From NCBI RefSeq assembly GCF_009455625.1, contig NZ_QPEQ01000001.1:2666001-2730000 (forward strand): a DNA stretch of 64,000 nucleotides, read 5' to 3'. Positions within the stretch are counted from its first letter, which is position 1, and each line of letters starts with the position of its first letter. Positions 38,446-47,851 of the stretch are shown one piece after another. Position numbers and translations under genes: made by a program. Source of the DNA: Paraburkholderia bonniea (GTDB taxonomy: Bacteria > Pseudomonadota > Gammaproteobacteria > Burkholderiales > Burkholderiaceae). The notes under the pieces are model-generated. The model was not told the origin of the DNA, searched no databases, and saw nothing but the letters and a program-made list of their open reading frames with translations.

Positions 38446-38561
38446 GTATTGACCTCTGTTCGTTTGGCGACACACTGTGCGCGGCAACAGTTGTCGTCCG
38501 CGCAACCAGTGCGCCGCCATTCGTATTCCGTGATGACCTGACGCCAGGCCTTTACTTGCCC

Positions 38562-39731
38562 TTATTTGCCCTTGGCCGCTGCTGCAACAACCTTTTGCGC
38601 AGCTTCTTCCATGCTGTCGGCAGCGATGATCGGCAAGCCTGATTCAGCCAGCATCTTTTTGCCGAGGTCTTCGTTCGTGCCCTTCATCCGGACCACGAGC
38701 GGCACCTTCAGGGACACCGCCTTCGACGCCGCGATCACGCCTTCCGCGATCACGTCGCAACGCATGATGCCGCCGAAGATATTGACGAGAATCGCGGTCA
38801 GGTTCGGATTCTTCAACATGATCTTGAACGCTTCGGTTACCTTTTCGGTCGTCGCGCCGCCACCCACATCGAGGAAGTTGGCGGGTTCACCACCAAACAG
38901 CTTGATGGTGTCCATCGTCGCCATGGCCAGACCAGCACCATTCACGAGGCAACCGATATTGCCGTCGAGCGAGATGTACGCCAGATCGAATTTGGATGCT
39001 TCAACTTCAGCGGGATCCTCTTCATCCAGATCGCGGTAGGCCACGATTTCAGGATGACGGAACAATGCGTTCGAATCGAAATTGAACTTGGCATCCAGTG
39101 CGATCACCTTGCCGTCGCCGGTCAGGATCAGCGGGTTGATTTCCGCCAGCGATGCATCGGTTTCCCAGAATGCTTTGTACAAGCCTTGCAAAATCGCACG
39201 TGCTTGCGGAATAGACGCATCCGGCACACCGATTTTCCTGGCCAGGCTATCGGCTTCTGCGTCTTGCAGGCCCTTTGCCGGATCGACTGCAATCTTGTGA
39301 ATCAGCTCAGGCGTCTTTTCAGCAACTTCTTCGACGTCCATGCCACCTTCGCTTGATGCCATCACCACTACTTTTTGTGACACGCGATCAATCACGAGGC
39401 CGACATACAGTTCTTTCTTGATGTCTGCGCCTTCTTCGACCAGCAGGCGATTAACCTTCTGGCCTTCTGGCCCAGTCTGGTGCGTGACAAGCTGCATGCC
39501 GAGGATCTGGTTCGAAAATTCACGAACCTGTTCGAGCGACTTTGCAACCTTAACGCCGCCACCCTTGCCACGGCCACCCGCATGGATCTGAGCCTTGACC
39601 ACCCATACTGGGCCGCCAAGCTCTTCTGCGGCCTTGACCGCTTCATCCACCGAGAACACCGGCGTGCCGCGCGGTACCGCGACACCGAATTTCCGCAGGA
39701 TTTCCTTACCCTGGTACTCGTGAATCTTCAT
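38562..39731 (-). CDS. sucC: Succinyl-CoA synthetase, beta subunit
   Basis: A 389-residue ATP-grasp subunit: [37 protein letters not shown] for nucleotide binding, [19 protein letters not shown], and [12 protein letters not shown] followed by [15 protein letters not shown] near the C-terminus are diagnostic. It holds the nucleotide and succinate sites of the sucCD enzyme. The gene is preceded by a long non-coding stretch of nearly 700 bp. Confidence 0.97.
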   Translation of the reverse strand: MKIHEYQGKEILRKFGVAVPRGTPVFSVDEAVKAAEELGGPVWVVKAQIHAGGRGKGGGVKVAKSLEQVREFSNQILGMQLVTHQTGPEGQKVNRLLVEEGADIKKELYVGLVIDRVSQKVVVMASSEGGMDVEEVAEKTPELIHKIAVDPAKGLQDAEADSLARKIGVPDASIPQARAILQGLYKAFWETDASLAEINPLILTGDGKVIALDAKFNFDSNALFRHPEIVAYRDLDEEDPAEVEASKFDLAYISLDGNIGCLVNGAGLAMATMDTIKLFGGEPANFLDVGGGATTEKVTEAFKIMLKNPNLTAILVNIFGGIMRCDVIAEGVIAASKAVSLKVPLVVRMKGTNEDLGKKMLAESGLPIIAADSMEEAAQKVVAAAAKGK

Positions 39732-40423
39732 GCGTGAGTCCCTTCAGTCTGAGAGTTGGATTGAACTTCGTTTCCACCCGCTGGCTTGATGCCCAGCAGG
39801 CTTGTGCCGTTACCGGCAGGAGGATTTTTTGCGCAAACGGGCCCGCACGTCGCTACACGACCTGAATCCGGCTGCAAGCTGATGAAATATCGACGATTTT
39901 TCACACTGGCGAGCAAACGGAGAATAGGACAAAGAATAGGAAAATGCAGCGAAAAAACCATGAAAGCGCGCGAAGCGACGGCAGAACGGAATGCGAGGAT
40001 TAAAGCAGAAGGAAAAACAAACGGCCTAAGGCCACGCCCCGGCTGAACCCGCATCAAGCGCGAACCGGAAAAAGGCAACGTGGCATACATCTGACCAGCA
40101 AGCCGGAGCGCTGCTGGCTGGATCAGGTTGAAAGCCCAGAGTAAACCTGGCCACCTGATCCTGACACTGTTTGTTTCGCTAAGCCTTGCACTGCCCTTCG
40201 CAATAAGCACCAAGCCGGCGCAGGCATCCGATAACCCTTTTACCCGCCCACATGCACTCCCTCGAATTACGCAGCAATGGCGTAATGGATGAGATACGGA
40301 GGGGAAAAACGGCATGTGGAAGAAGGCCGAAACGAGGCCGAGATGGGAAAACCGGCGGATTTTAGCATACTGGGTATTTGAGACTGGCAACCCAACCGAC
40401 AACGAACGACAGCTCCAGGCCGC
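39732..40423 (-). promoter_or_regulatory. Long leader/intergenic region upstream of sucC with structured elements
   Basis: I can support no gene in these 692 bp. On the minus strand an extended -10 box TATGCTAAAAT (hexamer at 40359-40364) lies near the recX end; transcription from it would give a leader of about 620 nt before sucC. Within the leader is a perfect 9-bp inverted repeat GGATCAGGT / ACCTGATCC (40120-40128 and 40153-40161) whose loop has an inner CCAG/CTGG pairing, and next to it CCAGCA / TGCTGG (40094-40099 and 40111-40116). A 224-codon open frame here has implausible composition. Confidence 0.4.
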
Positions 40424-41293
40424 TTATGTTCCATCCCATTCGTCATCTATTCCACGGAGAATTTTCCCAACGATCGCCTGAGAAAACCCACGGCCGATTA
40501 GAAAACGTATTTGCCGCCCGCGTTCGGCTGAGGTTTCGGGAAGCTGGCCGTACTTCTTGCGCCAGACCTCCATTGCACGATTCAACTCGGTTTCGCGCAA
40601 CTGGGCACTGGTACTGTCGATCAAAGACTGATCGACAGCGTGCCGCTTAAGTTCACCGACGATCCGCGCCGAACCCCAGCGCGAAGCACGGCGATGAATC
40701 AAGCTTTCAGTAAAACGGGAATTGGAGAGTAAGCCATCGCGTTCAAGCATATCCAGCACGGTGTCAAGGCAAGAGGATTCGTCAACGAACGGTGCCAGCT
40801 TGCGAGATAACTCAGTACGGCTATATTCACGACAGGACAAATAACCCAACGCCCGCCCTTTCAGAGAGCGCCCCGGCGCTGGTGGCGACGAGGCAGAGCC
40901 GGATTTGCTGGTGTTTGTGTTTTTCCCCGATGCCCCGCGTGACCGCGTGTAAGTAGATTCCGGCGGTGCTGCGGCAACGTTTTGAGCTTCAGGTGTTGCC
41001 GTTGGCTGATGAGGTACTGCCGCTGGCGGATAGGGCGCTACCGCGGGCTGATGGCCTTGGGGATTGTTTAATCCATCACCTGACCTGGCGTCCGGGGCCG
41101 CATCCGGGGCAACACCCAGCGCATCGTCGGCATGTGCAGTAAATGATTCGAAGGGATCGAAGGGATCCACTGCACGGTGATGCGAGCGCGTCAAACCTGA
41201 TGACGGCGATTTTGATGAATCGCCGTCACGACGCTTACGGACAGGGCCATCCCCTTCACGTTGGTTACTCGAAGCAAATGGCCCTTTTCGCAT
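40424..41293 (-). CDS. recX: Regulatory protein RecX with a long disordered N-terminal extension
   Basis: The last 150 residues form a normal RecX: RSLKGRALGYLSCREYSRTE, LDTVLDMLERDGLLSNSRFT, ASRWGSARIVGELKRHAV and QIRFLIGRGFSQAIVGKIL are the three-helix repeats that cap RecA filaments. In front lie about 140 residues rich in Pro, Ala, Asp, Ser and Gln, without predicted structure. The ATG at 41293 starts 10 bp after the recA stop. RecX limits RecA activity, and co-transcription with recA under SOS control is usual. Confidence 0.92.
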   Translation of the reverse strand: MRKGPFASSNQREGDGPVRKRRDGDSSKSPSSGLTRSHHRAVDPFDPFESFTAHADDALGVAPDAAPDARSGDGLNNPQGHQPAVAPYPPAAVPHQPTATPEAQNVAAAPPESTYTRSRGASGKNTNTSKSGSASSPPAPGRSLKGRALGYLSCREYSRTELSRKLAPFVDESSCLDTVLDMLERDGLLSNSRFTESLIHRRASRWGSARIVGELKRHAVDQSLIDSTSAQLRETELNRAMEVWRKKYGQLPETSAERGRQIRFLIGRGFSQAIVGKILRGIDDEWDGT

Positions 41294-41303
41294 CACACAA
41301 TCA

Positions 41304-42377
41304 TCACTCTTCTTCGCCAGCGATTTCCGCACTGACGATGGTGGCATCCGCCATCGCATTTACCCCGAGGGACTCGCGGATGCGGTTTTCGATCTCGCGG
41401 GCGATGTCAGGATTTTCACGCAGGAACTCACGCGCATTGTCTTTGCCCTGACCAATCCGCTCACCACTGTAGCTATACCAGGCACCAGCCTTGTCAACAA
41501 TCTTGGCCTGCACACCCAAGTCGATCACTTCGCCCTGACGAGAAATACCCTCACCGTACAAGATGTCGAAAATCGCTTCGCGGAACGGCGGTGCCACTTT
41601 ATTTTTAACCACCTTTACGCGGGTTTCATTGCCGATCACCTCGTCATTTTTCTTGATCGAGCCGATACGGCGAATATCCAGGCGCACCGATGCATAGAAC
41701 TTCAGTGCATTGCCACCCGTCGTGGTTTCTGGATTGCCAAACATCACGCCAATCTTCATCCGGATCTGGTTAATGAAGATCACGAGGCAGTTTGTCCGCT
41801 TGATCGTGCCCGTGAGCTTGCGCAGTGCCTGCGACATCAGGCGCGCCTGGAGGCCCGGCAGTGAATCACCCATCTCGCCTTCGATTTCAGCTTTAGGCAC
41901 GAGCGCCGCAACCGAGTCGATCACAATCATGTCAATAGAACCCGAGCGTACGAGCGCATCCGCAATTTCAAGCGCCTGTTCACCCGTATCCGGCTGGGAA
42001 ACCAGCAAATCGTTGACATTCACACCGAGCTTGCTTGCGTACTGGATATCAAGCGCGTGTTCCGCATCTATAAATGCCGCCGTGCCGCCCAGCTTTTGCA
42101 TTTCTGCCACCACCTGCAGCGTCAGCGTGGTTTTACCCGAAGATTCCGGTCCGTAGATTTCAACCACACGGCCACGCGGCAAGCCACCGACGCCAAGCGC
42201 AATATCCAGACCGAGCGACCCAGTAGAAACCACCTGAATGTCTTCGATCGCCTCCCCTGCGCCAAGCCGCATCACCGACCCTTTGCCGAACTGTTTCTCG
42301 ATCTGCGCGAGCGCGGCGGCCAGCGCCTTGCTCTTTTCAGCCGTAAGTCCAGCCGAGCCCTTCTTGTTTTCTTCCAT
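41304..42377 (-). CDS. recA: Recombinase RecA
   Basis: A 357-residue RecA. Motifs: [15 protein letters not shown], Walker [24 protein letters not shown], Walker [13 protein letters not shown], loop 2 region [20 protein letters not shown] and [16 protein letters not shown]. It forms filaments on single-stranded DNA for recombination and triggers LexA self-cleavage. AAAGGA precedes the ATG. A LexA box stands 125 bp upstream and recX follows after 10 bp. Confidence 0.98.
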   Translation of the reverse strand: MEENKKGSAGLTAEKSKALAAALAQIEKQFGKGSVMRLGAGEAIEDIQVVSTGSLGLDIALGVGGLPRGRVVEIYGPESSGKTTLTLQVVAEMQKLGGTAAFIDAEHALDIQYASKLGVNVNDLLVSQPDTGEQALEIADALVRSGSIDMIVIDSVAALVPKAEIEGEMGDSLPGLQARLMSQALRKLTGTIKRTNCLVIFINQIRMKIGVMFGNPETTTGGNALKFYASVRLDIRRIGSIKKNDEVIGNETRVKVVKNKVAPPFREAIFDILYGEGISRQGEVIDLGVQAKIVDKAGAWYSYSGERIGQGKDNAREFLRENPDIAREIENRIRESLGVNAMADATIVSAEIAGEEE

Positions 42378-42501
42378 GAATCGTCCTTTGCTATGATGAA
42401 CGGCGTCTGAGGTAGCTGTGCACTGACTAATGACCAGGTAGGTCAGTTAATAACTAATTGACTAACAAGACACTGCAGACAAGCAGCACGCTGAATTCAG
42501 A

Positions 42502-42521
42502 CACTGTATAAAAAAACAGTA
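42502..42521 (-). promoter_or_regulatory. LexA (SOS) box upstream of recA
   Basis: The sequence CACTGTATAAAAAAACAGTA fits the LexA pattern CTGT-N8-ACAG with an AT-rich centre (core 42504-42519). It lies 125 bp above the recA ATG, where it would cover the recA promoter. Confidence 0.88.
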
Positions 42522-42670
42522 GTTTTGGCAAGCCAGATTTATTCCCCTGCGCGCTTTACCTGCACGTAACCCACGCAAGCAACCTGGCCAGCCAATACCA
42601 CCCACAAAATTTCCGGAGACTGCCGCACGCCACGCACAAGCTGGCGTCGGCCAAGCCAGGCGGGCATACC

Positions 42671-43432
42671 ATGCGAATCCTCATTGCCGAAGACGACAGC
42701 ATACTCGCGGATGGTCTGGTTCGATCACTCCGCCAATCAGGCTATGCCGTTGATCTAGTGAAGACCGGTATCGAAGCCGATAACGCCCTTTCCATCCAGG
42801 TGTTTGACCTGCTAATTCTTGATCTCGGCCTGCCTCGCCTGTCCGGGCTTGACGTGCTGCGACGCCTGCGCGCCCGCAATTCAACCTTGCCAGTGCTGAT
42901 TCTGAGCGCCGCCGACAGCATCGACGAACGAGTCAAAGGGCTGGATCTCGGAGCCGACGATTACATGGCCAAGCCGTTCGCCCTGGGTGAGCTCGAAGCC
43001 CGGGTACGAGCGCTGACCCGGCGTGGTGCCGGAGGAGGGCCAACCGTAGTGCGCCACGGCGTTTTGTCGTTCGACCAGATCGGCCGGGTGGCCTGCATTA
43101 ACGACCAGGTTATCGACCTTTCCGCGCGCGAGCTCGGCTTGCTCGAAGTGCTGCTGCAACGCATCGGCCGCCTCGTCTCAAAAGAACAACTGGTCGATCA
43201 CCTGTGCGAATGGGGCGAAGAGGTCAGCAATAACGCCATCGAAGTCTACGTACACCGCCTGCGCCGCAAAATCGAGCCCAGCGGCATCCGCATCATCACC
43301 GTGCGGGGTTTAGGCTACTGCCTTGAAAAAGCCGTCCCAGCCTCCTCCTCTAGCGCCACGGTCATCGATCTCCCCACGGCGGCAAACACTGACAACACCG
43401 CCGCAATGCCCGCCAGTCATTACTACAAATAG
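42671..43432 (+). CDS. OmpR/TctD-type response regulator
   Basis: A 253-residue regulator. The receiver domain has the acidic pair EDD at 7-9, phospho-acceptor D51 in LILDLGLPRLSG, and K101 in DDYMAKPF. The C-terminal winged helix is seen in LSARELGLLEVLLQRIGRLV and NNAIEVYVHRLRRKIEPSGI with VRGLGYCLE. A Ser/Thr/Ala tail of 30 residues is extra. The closest types are TctD/QseB regulators. The sensor kinase gene follows after 14 bp. The transporter gene downstream is a possible target. Confidence 0.92.
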   Translation: MRILIAEDDSILADGLVRSLRQSGYAVDLVKTGIEADNALSIQVFDLLILDLGLPRLSGLDVLRRLRARNSTLPVLILSAADSIDERVKGLDLGADDYMAKPFALGELEARVRALTRRGAGGGPTVVRHGVLSFDQIGRVACINDQVIDLSARELGLLEVLLQRIGRLVSKEQLVDHLCEWGEEVSNNAIEVYVHRLRRKIEPSGIRIITVRGLGYCLEKAVPASSSSATVIDLPTAANTDNTAAMPASHYYK

Positions 43433-43446
43433 GCGTCGACGCCCCT

Positions 43447-44988
43447 ATGTCCACTCGCGCAGAGCGCTCCGTCGTGCCCGCCACGGACCATGATGGAACA
43501 CGCGACGCCCATTACGCCAATCCCTTTGCCCCGCCAGACGAAAGCTCCACGCTGGCGCGGCCACGTTCGCTGTTCGGTGAAATCCTCGACTGGATGCTCG
43601 CGCCGCTGTTGCTGCTGTGGCCCATGAGCATTGCGGTCACTTATCTGGTCGCCAAGTCGATTGCCAATGGGCCCTTTGACCGCGCGCTCGAAACCGATGC
43701 CTATGTCCTGGCACGGCAAATGCACTCGGCAAATGGCGTAGCCGAACTCTCGCTGCCCAGCGCGACACGCGATTTTCTGCGCCTCGACAATCTCGACCAC
43801 GTGTTTTTCCAGGTGCTAGGCATGCGTGGCGAGTTAGTCGACGGCGACCGCGACATACCTTTGCCGCATGACGAAGACCGGCCACCGCCCGGCCTGGTGC
43901 TGTTTCGAGATGACATGCTGCACGGCACTGAAATTCGCGTGGCATACACCACGGTCGCCCTCCCCCACGCACCGCACAACGCTCAGCCCGTGCTGGTGCA
44001 GGTTGCAGAAACGCTCGACAAGCGCCGCCAGTTGGCCAACGACATCATCAAAGGCGTGATCCTGCCGCAGTTCGTGATTCTGCCGCTGGCCATCGTGCTG
44101 GTCTGGTTCGGCCTGTCGCGCGGGCTCGCGCCACTACACGCACTGCAAGCGCATATCCGCGAGCGCCGCCCAGATGATCTCTCGCCACTCGAAACGCTTC
44201 ACACACCCGCCGAAATCGAACCACTCGTAACCTCGTTTAACGAGCTTCTGCTTCGCCTCGAACAAAACGTCGCGCTGCAAAAACGCTTTATTGCCGACGC
44301 CGCACACCAGATGAAAACCCCGCTCGCCGGACTGCGCACACAAGCCGAACTAGCGTTGCGGCAAGAGGCCTCGCTTGAGGTCCATCGTTCACTGGAGCAA
44401 ATCGCCACCAGCTCAGAACAAGCCGCCCGGCTGGTCACACAATTGCTGGCCCTGGCCCGCGCGGAAAACCGCATGGCAGGAACTCGCCTCACCCGCGTGG
44501 AAATGACCGAACTAGCTCGCCAGGCCGTGCGCGACTGGGTTCCTGCGGCACTCGCCAAGCAGATGGATCTCGGCTACGAAGGACCGGACACGCCACTCGA
44601 TGTGAACGGCAACCCCCTGATGCTGCGCGAAATGCTCTCCAACCTGCTCGACAACGCGATCCGCTATACCCCAACTGGCGGCCAGATTACCGTGCGAGTA
44701 AGGCCTGCACCGGAACCCTCAGAGCACGAGGTTCATCTTGAAATAGAAGATACGGGGCTAGGCATTCCCGCTGACGAACGCGACCACGTGCTTGAGCGCT
44801 TCTACCGGATTCTCGGACATGAAGGCGACGGCAGCGGCCTTGGGCTGGCGATCGTGCGTGAAATTGTGGCCATGCACCACGGCACCCTCACCATTGAAGA
44901 CCATGTTTATCAAAGCGCCCCCGCACCAGTCGGAACACGGGTGCGCATCAGCCTGCCTGTGCTCAAACCAGCCCGGGACTTACCCTAA
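43447..44988 (+). CDS. Two-component sensor histidine kinase (TctE-like)
   Basis: A 513-residue inner-membrane kinase. One helix near residue 45 (MLAPLLLLWPMSIAVTYLVA) and one near 205 (VILPQFVILPLAIVLVWFGL) enclose a periplasmic sensor region of about 130 residues of the 2CSK_N/TctE type (RLDNLDHVFFQVLGMRGELV). Then HAMP-like LAPLHALQAHIRER, the H box FIADAAHQMKTPLAGL with H287, the N box MLSNLLDNAIRYTP, and G boxes DTGLGIP and GSGLGLAIV. TctE homologues sense tricarboxylates, but the ligand is unknown here. Confidence 0.92.
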   Translation: MSTRAERSVVPATDHDGTRDAHYANPFAPPDESSTLARPRSLFGEILDWMLAPLLLLWPMSIAVTYLVAKSIANGPFDRALETDAYVLARQMHSANGVAELSLPSATRDFLRLDNLDHVFFQVLGMRGELVDGDRDIPLPHDEDRPPPGLVLFRDDMLHGTEIRVAYTTVALPHAPHNAQPVLVQVAETLDKRRQLANDIIKGVILPQFVILPLAIVLVWFGLSRGLAPLHALQAHIRERRPDDLSPLETLHTPAEIEPLVTSFNELLLRLEQNVALQKRFIADAAHQMKTPLAGLRTQAELALRQEASLEVHRSLEQIATSSEQAARLVTQLLALARAENRMAGTRLTRVEMTELARQAVRDWVPAALAKQMDLGYEGPDTPLDVNGNPLMLREMLSNLLDNAIRYTPTGGQITVRVRPAPEPSEHEVHLEIEDTGLGIPADERDHVLERFYRILGHEGDGSGLGLAIVREIVAMHHGTLTIEDHVYQSAPAPVGTRVRISLPVLKPARDLP

Positions 44989-45225
44989 CCCAGACAACAC
45001 CACGCCCCCCCCGCCTCAGCCATCACGCAGAAATAGAAGACTTTGCCCTCAACCTGGCAACAGTTAGGCGACTTTTGGCATCCGTTAGAAAAAATACAGA
45101 TCACCTGAGCGCAACTCAATTTTGAGATTGGACGTCAGTAGGCCGTAAGTTTTTCCTCCAATAATCGGCTCACGGGAACGTCTGACCAGACGCATCGCGG
45201 ATCTATATCAATAATGGAGACAACT

Positions 45226-46884
45226 ATGGCTACCGTTGGCGAGCAAATTTCACATGCGCCGATGACGAAAGAAGAGAAGAAAGTGATCTTCGCGTCGTCG
45301 CTTGGCACTGTATTCGAGTGGTATGACTTTTATCTGGCGGGCTCTCTGGCTGCGTTTATCAGCAAGAGCTTCTTTTCCGGAGTCAATCCGACGGCGGGCT
45401 TTATTTTCACGCTGCTGGGTTTTGCGGCAGGCTTTGCGGTCCGGCCGTTTGGCGCGATTGTGTTTGGCCGGGTTGGCGACATGGTAGGCCGCAAATACAC
45501 GTTCCTTGTGACGATTGTGATTATGGGCGTCTCGACCTTCATCGTCGGCTTTTTGCCGGGATATGCAGCGATTGGGATTGCATCACCGATCATTTTCATT
45601 CTGATGAGATTGCTGCAAGGGCTAGCGCTAGGGGGTGAATATGGCGGTGCCGCGACCTACGTCGCCGAGCATGCACCCGCGAACCGCCGAGGCTTTTACA
45701 CCGCGTGGATCCAGACGACAGCCACGCTTGGCCTCTTCCTGTCACTGCTGGTGATTCTCGGCATACGCACCACCATCGGCGAAGACGCGTTTAGCGCCTG
45801 GGGCTGGCGTATTCCGTTTCTGGCTTCGATCCTTTTGCTTGGTGTGTCGGTATGGATTCGGCTGCAACTTCATGAATCCCCCGCCTTTACACGCATTAAG
45901 GCTGAAGGCAAGACCTCGAAAGCACCATTGACCGAAGCTTTCGGGCAATGGAAAAACCTGAAAATCGTGATTCTGGCATTGGTCGGCCTGACCGCCGGAC
46001 AAGCAGTGGTGTGGTACACCGGACAGTTTTACGCGCTCTTCTTCCTGACCCAGACGCTCAAAGTAGACGGCACAAGCGCCAACATTCTGATTGCGCTGGC
46101 GCTGTTGATTGGCACCCCGTTCTTTCTATTTTTCGGCTCACTGTCGGACCGGATTGGACGCAAGCCGATCATCATGGCGGGCTGCCTGATTGCCGCACTG
46201 ACGTACTTTCCGCTATTCAAGGCACTGACGCATTACGCCAACCCCGCGCTAGAAACCGCAACCCAGCAAGCACCCATCACCGTGATTGCTGATCCGGACG
46301 AATGCTCATTCCAGTTCAACCCCGTTGGCACCGCGAAATTCACGAGTTCATGCGATATCGCCAAAAGCGCGTTATCGAAGGCCGGCTTGAACTATGAGAA
46401 CGTCGTTGCCCCAGCGGGCACGCTCGCGCAAATCAAGGTGGGGGATACAACCGTCAACACCTTTGACGGCAAGGCAAGCGATGCGAAAGAACGGGGCAAG
46501 GCCTTTGACACCACGCTTAGTTCGGCGCTGAAGGCAGCAGGTTACCCACTGAAGGCCGATTCTGCGCAAATCAACTGGCCGATGAGCGTAGTGATTCTCA
46601 CGATCCTCGTGATTTACGTAACGATGGTGTACGGGCCCATTGCGGCGATGCTGGTAGAGATGTTCCCAACCCGCATCCGGTACACCTCAATGTCACTGCC
46701 GTATCACATAGGCAATGGATGGTTTGGCGGCTTTCTGCCCGCTACCGCATTCGCCATCGTGGCCATGCAGGGCAACATTTACTCTGGCCTGTGGTACCCG
46801 ATAGTGATTGCAATGGCCACCTTCGTCATCGGCATGTTGTTTGTCAAAGAAACGAAAGATAACAACATTTACGAGCAGGATTGA
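45226..46884 (+). CDS. MFS transporter, metabolite:H+ symporter (MHS) family, with a periplasmic insertion
   Basis: A 552-residue twelve-helix transporter. GTVFEWYDFYLAGSLAAF, the loop motifs GRVGDMVGRKYTF and SDRIGRKPIIMAG, and LLQGLALGGEYGGAATYVAE are typical of the MHS group (ProP, ShiA, KgtP). Between helices 9 and 10 lies an extra segment of about 110 residues (roughly 341-450), on the periplasmic side, with two Cys (DECSFQF, SSCDIA). Other MHS proteins lack it or have only a short loop. The substrate is not evident; the neighbouring two-component system suggests regulated uptake of a carboxylate or osmolyte. GGAGA sits 5 bp before the chosen ATG; an ATG 12 bp upstream is also in frame. 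Confidence 0.88.
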   Translation: MATVGEQISHAPMTKEEKKVIFASSLGTVFEWYDFYLAGSLAAFISKSFFSGVNPTAGFIFTLLGFAAGFAVRPFGAIVFGRVGDMVGRKYTFLVTIVIMGVSTFIVGFLPGYAAIGIASPIIFILMRLLQGLALGGEYGGAATYVAEHAPANRRGFYTAWIQTTATLGLFLSLLVILGIRTTIGEDAFSAWGWRIPFLASILLLGVSVWIRLQLHESPAFTRIKAEGKTSKAPLTEAFGQWKNLKIVILALVGLTAGQAVVWYTGQFYALFFLTQTLKVDGTSANILIALALLIGTPFFLFFGSLSDRIGRKPIIMAGCLIAALTYFPLFKALTHYANPALETATQQAPITVIADPDECSFQFNPVGTAKFTSSCDIAKSALSKAGLNYENVVAPAGTLAQIKVGDTTVNTFDGKASDAKERGKAFDTTLSSALKAAGYPLKADSAQINWPMSVVILTILVIYVTMVYGPIAAMLVEMFPTRIRYTSMSLPYHIGNGWFGGFLPATAFAIVAMQGNIYSGLWYPIVIAMATFVIGMLFVKETKDNNIYEQD

Positions 46885-47029
46885 AGGCGAAGAGGGATTT
46901 TGGTAAGTACGCATGGCGTATGGTTAGGCAGCAAGGAGGCGGTGGTGTGTTGCTCATGTTGTTTTAGTTCTAGGCACGCTCAGGGGCTTGGGCCCAGTAG
47001 CTTGCGCTGAAAATGATGAGTGACGGGGG

Positions 47030-47058
47030 TTGACACGTTCTGCCGCTTCTCCCATAAT
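47030..47058 (+). promoter_or_regulatory. Sigma-70 promoter of the tRNA gene
   Basis: TTGACA (47030-47035) and CATAAT (47053-47058) are separated by 17 bp, with the tRNA beginning 12 bp later. This is the best canonical promoter in the window. Confidence 0.9.
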
Positions 47059-47070
47059 CTGCCTTCTTTC

Positions 47071-47147
<77 letters not shown>

Positions 47148-47156
47148 GTTGCAGCA

Positions 47157-47183
47157 AGGGCTCCGAGCGATCGGAGCCCTTTT
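47157..47183 (+). terminator. Terminator of the tRNA transcript
   Basis: A perfect 10-bp stem AGGGCTCCGA / TCGGAGCCCT with GCGA loop, followed by TTTTGC, begins 10 bp after the tRNA. Confidence 0.9.
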
Positions 47184-47440
47184 GCTTTGTTCCGCAATTT
47201 TCGCTAGCGCACCGGCAGCATCAGCCGCTTTTCCCGCGATCTAGCCGCCATACAAATCCCAGCCCCCTCACAGGTGACAGATCAAGCTTCTGCTCGCCAA
47301 CCCCAGCCCGCAACGCCAGAAGAACGACCGGACGGAACCAGCAGACGGTCTATCGCGGCATCCATCACCTCAATCAACGCTTCAGGTTGACGATAGTTGC
47401 AAGTGACCATGGCCCGCCGCATAGCCCGAATGCCTAGGGT

Positions 47441-47755
47441 CGTGCCGCAACGAGCGGCAACGGACACCACACACGCCCCGCCCCGGACAAGCACGCCTGC
47501 GCACAAGCAGTCGCCCAAACCCACTCGGCAACCCCGCATTCCGCAGCAAATGGCATACGCAAACCTCTTGAACACGACTACTGCCATCAAGCCACCCGCA
47601 AAGATTCAAACGCCGAAGCTGAGTTCAACAGCAACGCTTACCCTTCAAAACAGGTTGCGCAAACCACCCTAAACACCGACTCTCATCGGGATAAGAAAGC
47701 GATCATCGGAATCGGCAACGACTTGGCAACACTATTTCCAGCCAAAGCGAAATAA
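47441..47755 (+). pseudogene. Possible gene remnant without start codon
   Basis: A frame open for about 100 codons after a TAG contains no ATG or GTG but ends in a natural-looking tail: NGIRKPLEHDYCHQATRKDS, later KKAIIGIGNDLATLFPAKAK and TAA. It is followed by a hairpin plus T tract, as the end of a real gene would be. It could be the 3' part of a decayed gene. I recognise no family, and chance is a real alternative. Confidence 0.22.
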
Positions 47756-47775
47756 AGTCGCCAGTTCCATGGGGA

Positions 47776-47802
47776 AGCGGCTGCATCAGGCCGCTAGTTT
47801 TT
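47776..47802 (+). terminator. Possible terminator upstream of the unknown gene
   Basis: AGCGGC / GCCGCT (47776-47781 and 47790-47795), extended by TG/CA pairs in the loop, is followed by AGTTTTT. It points in the plus direction, although the only upstream candidate is the remnant at 47441-47755. Confidence 0.45.
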
Positions 47803-47851
47803 GACGCACCATCGTGAAATCAGTTTCTTGACGAAATTCAAAAACTAACCC

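Larger units (their letters stand above)
47184..47851. other. Stretch without an intact gene between the tRNA and the accessory genes
   Basis: These 668 bp hold open frames on both strands but no gene I can support. A minus-strand frame (ending at 47282) finishes with protein-like NYRQPEALIEVMDAAIDRLL, and a plus-strand frame without a start (47441-47755, listed separately) also looks protein-like. A hairpin with a T tract follows at 47776-47802. This pattern suggests remains of genes at an integration or rearrangement site beside the tRNA. Confidence 0.4.

Noticed and set aside
39728..40402. A 224-codon open frame on the minus strand upstream of sucC
   Set aside because: Its composition is unlike a folded protein, it has no recognisable motif, and it overlaps the sucC start region; a chance open frame in GC-rich DNA is more likely.
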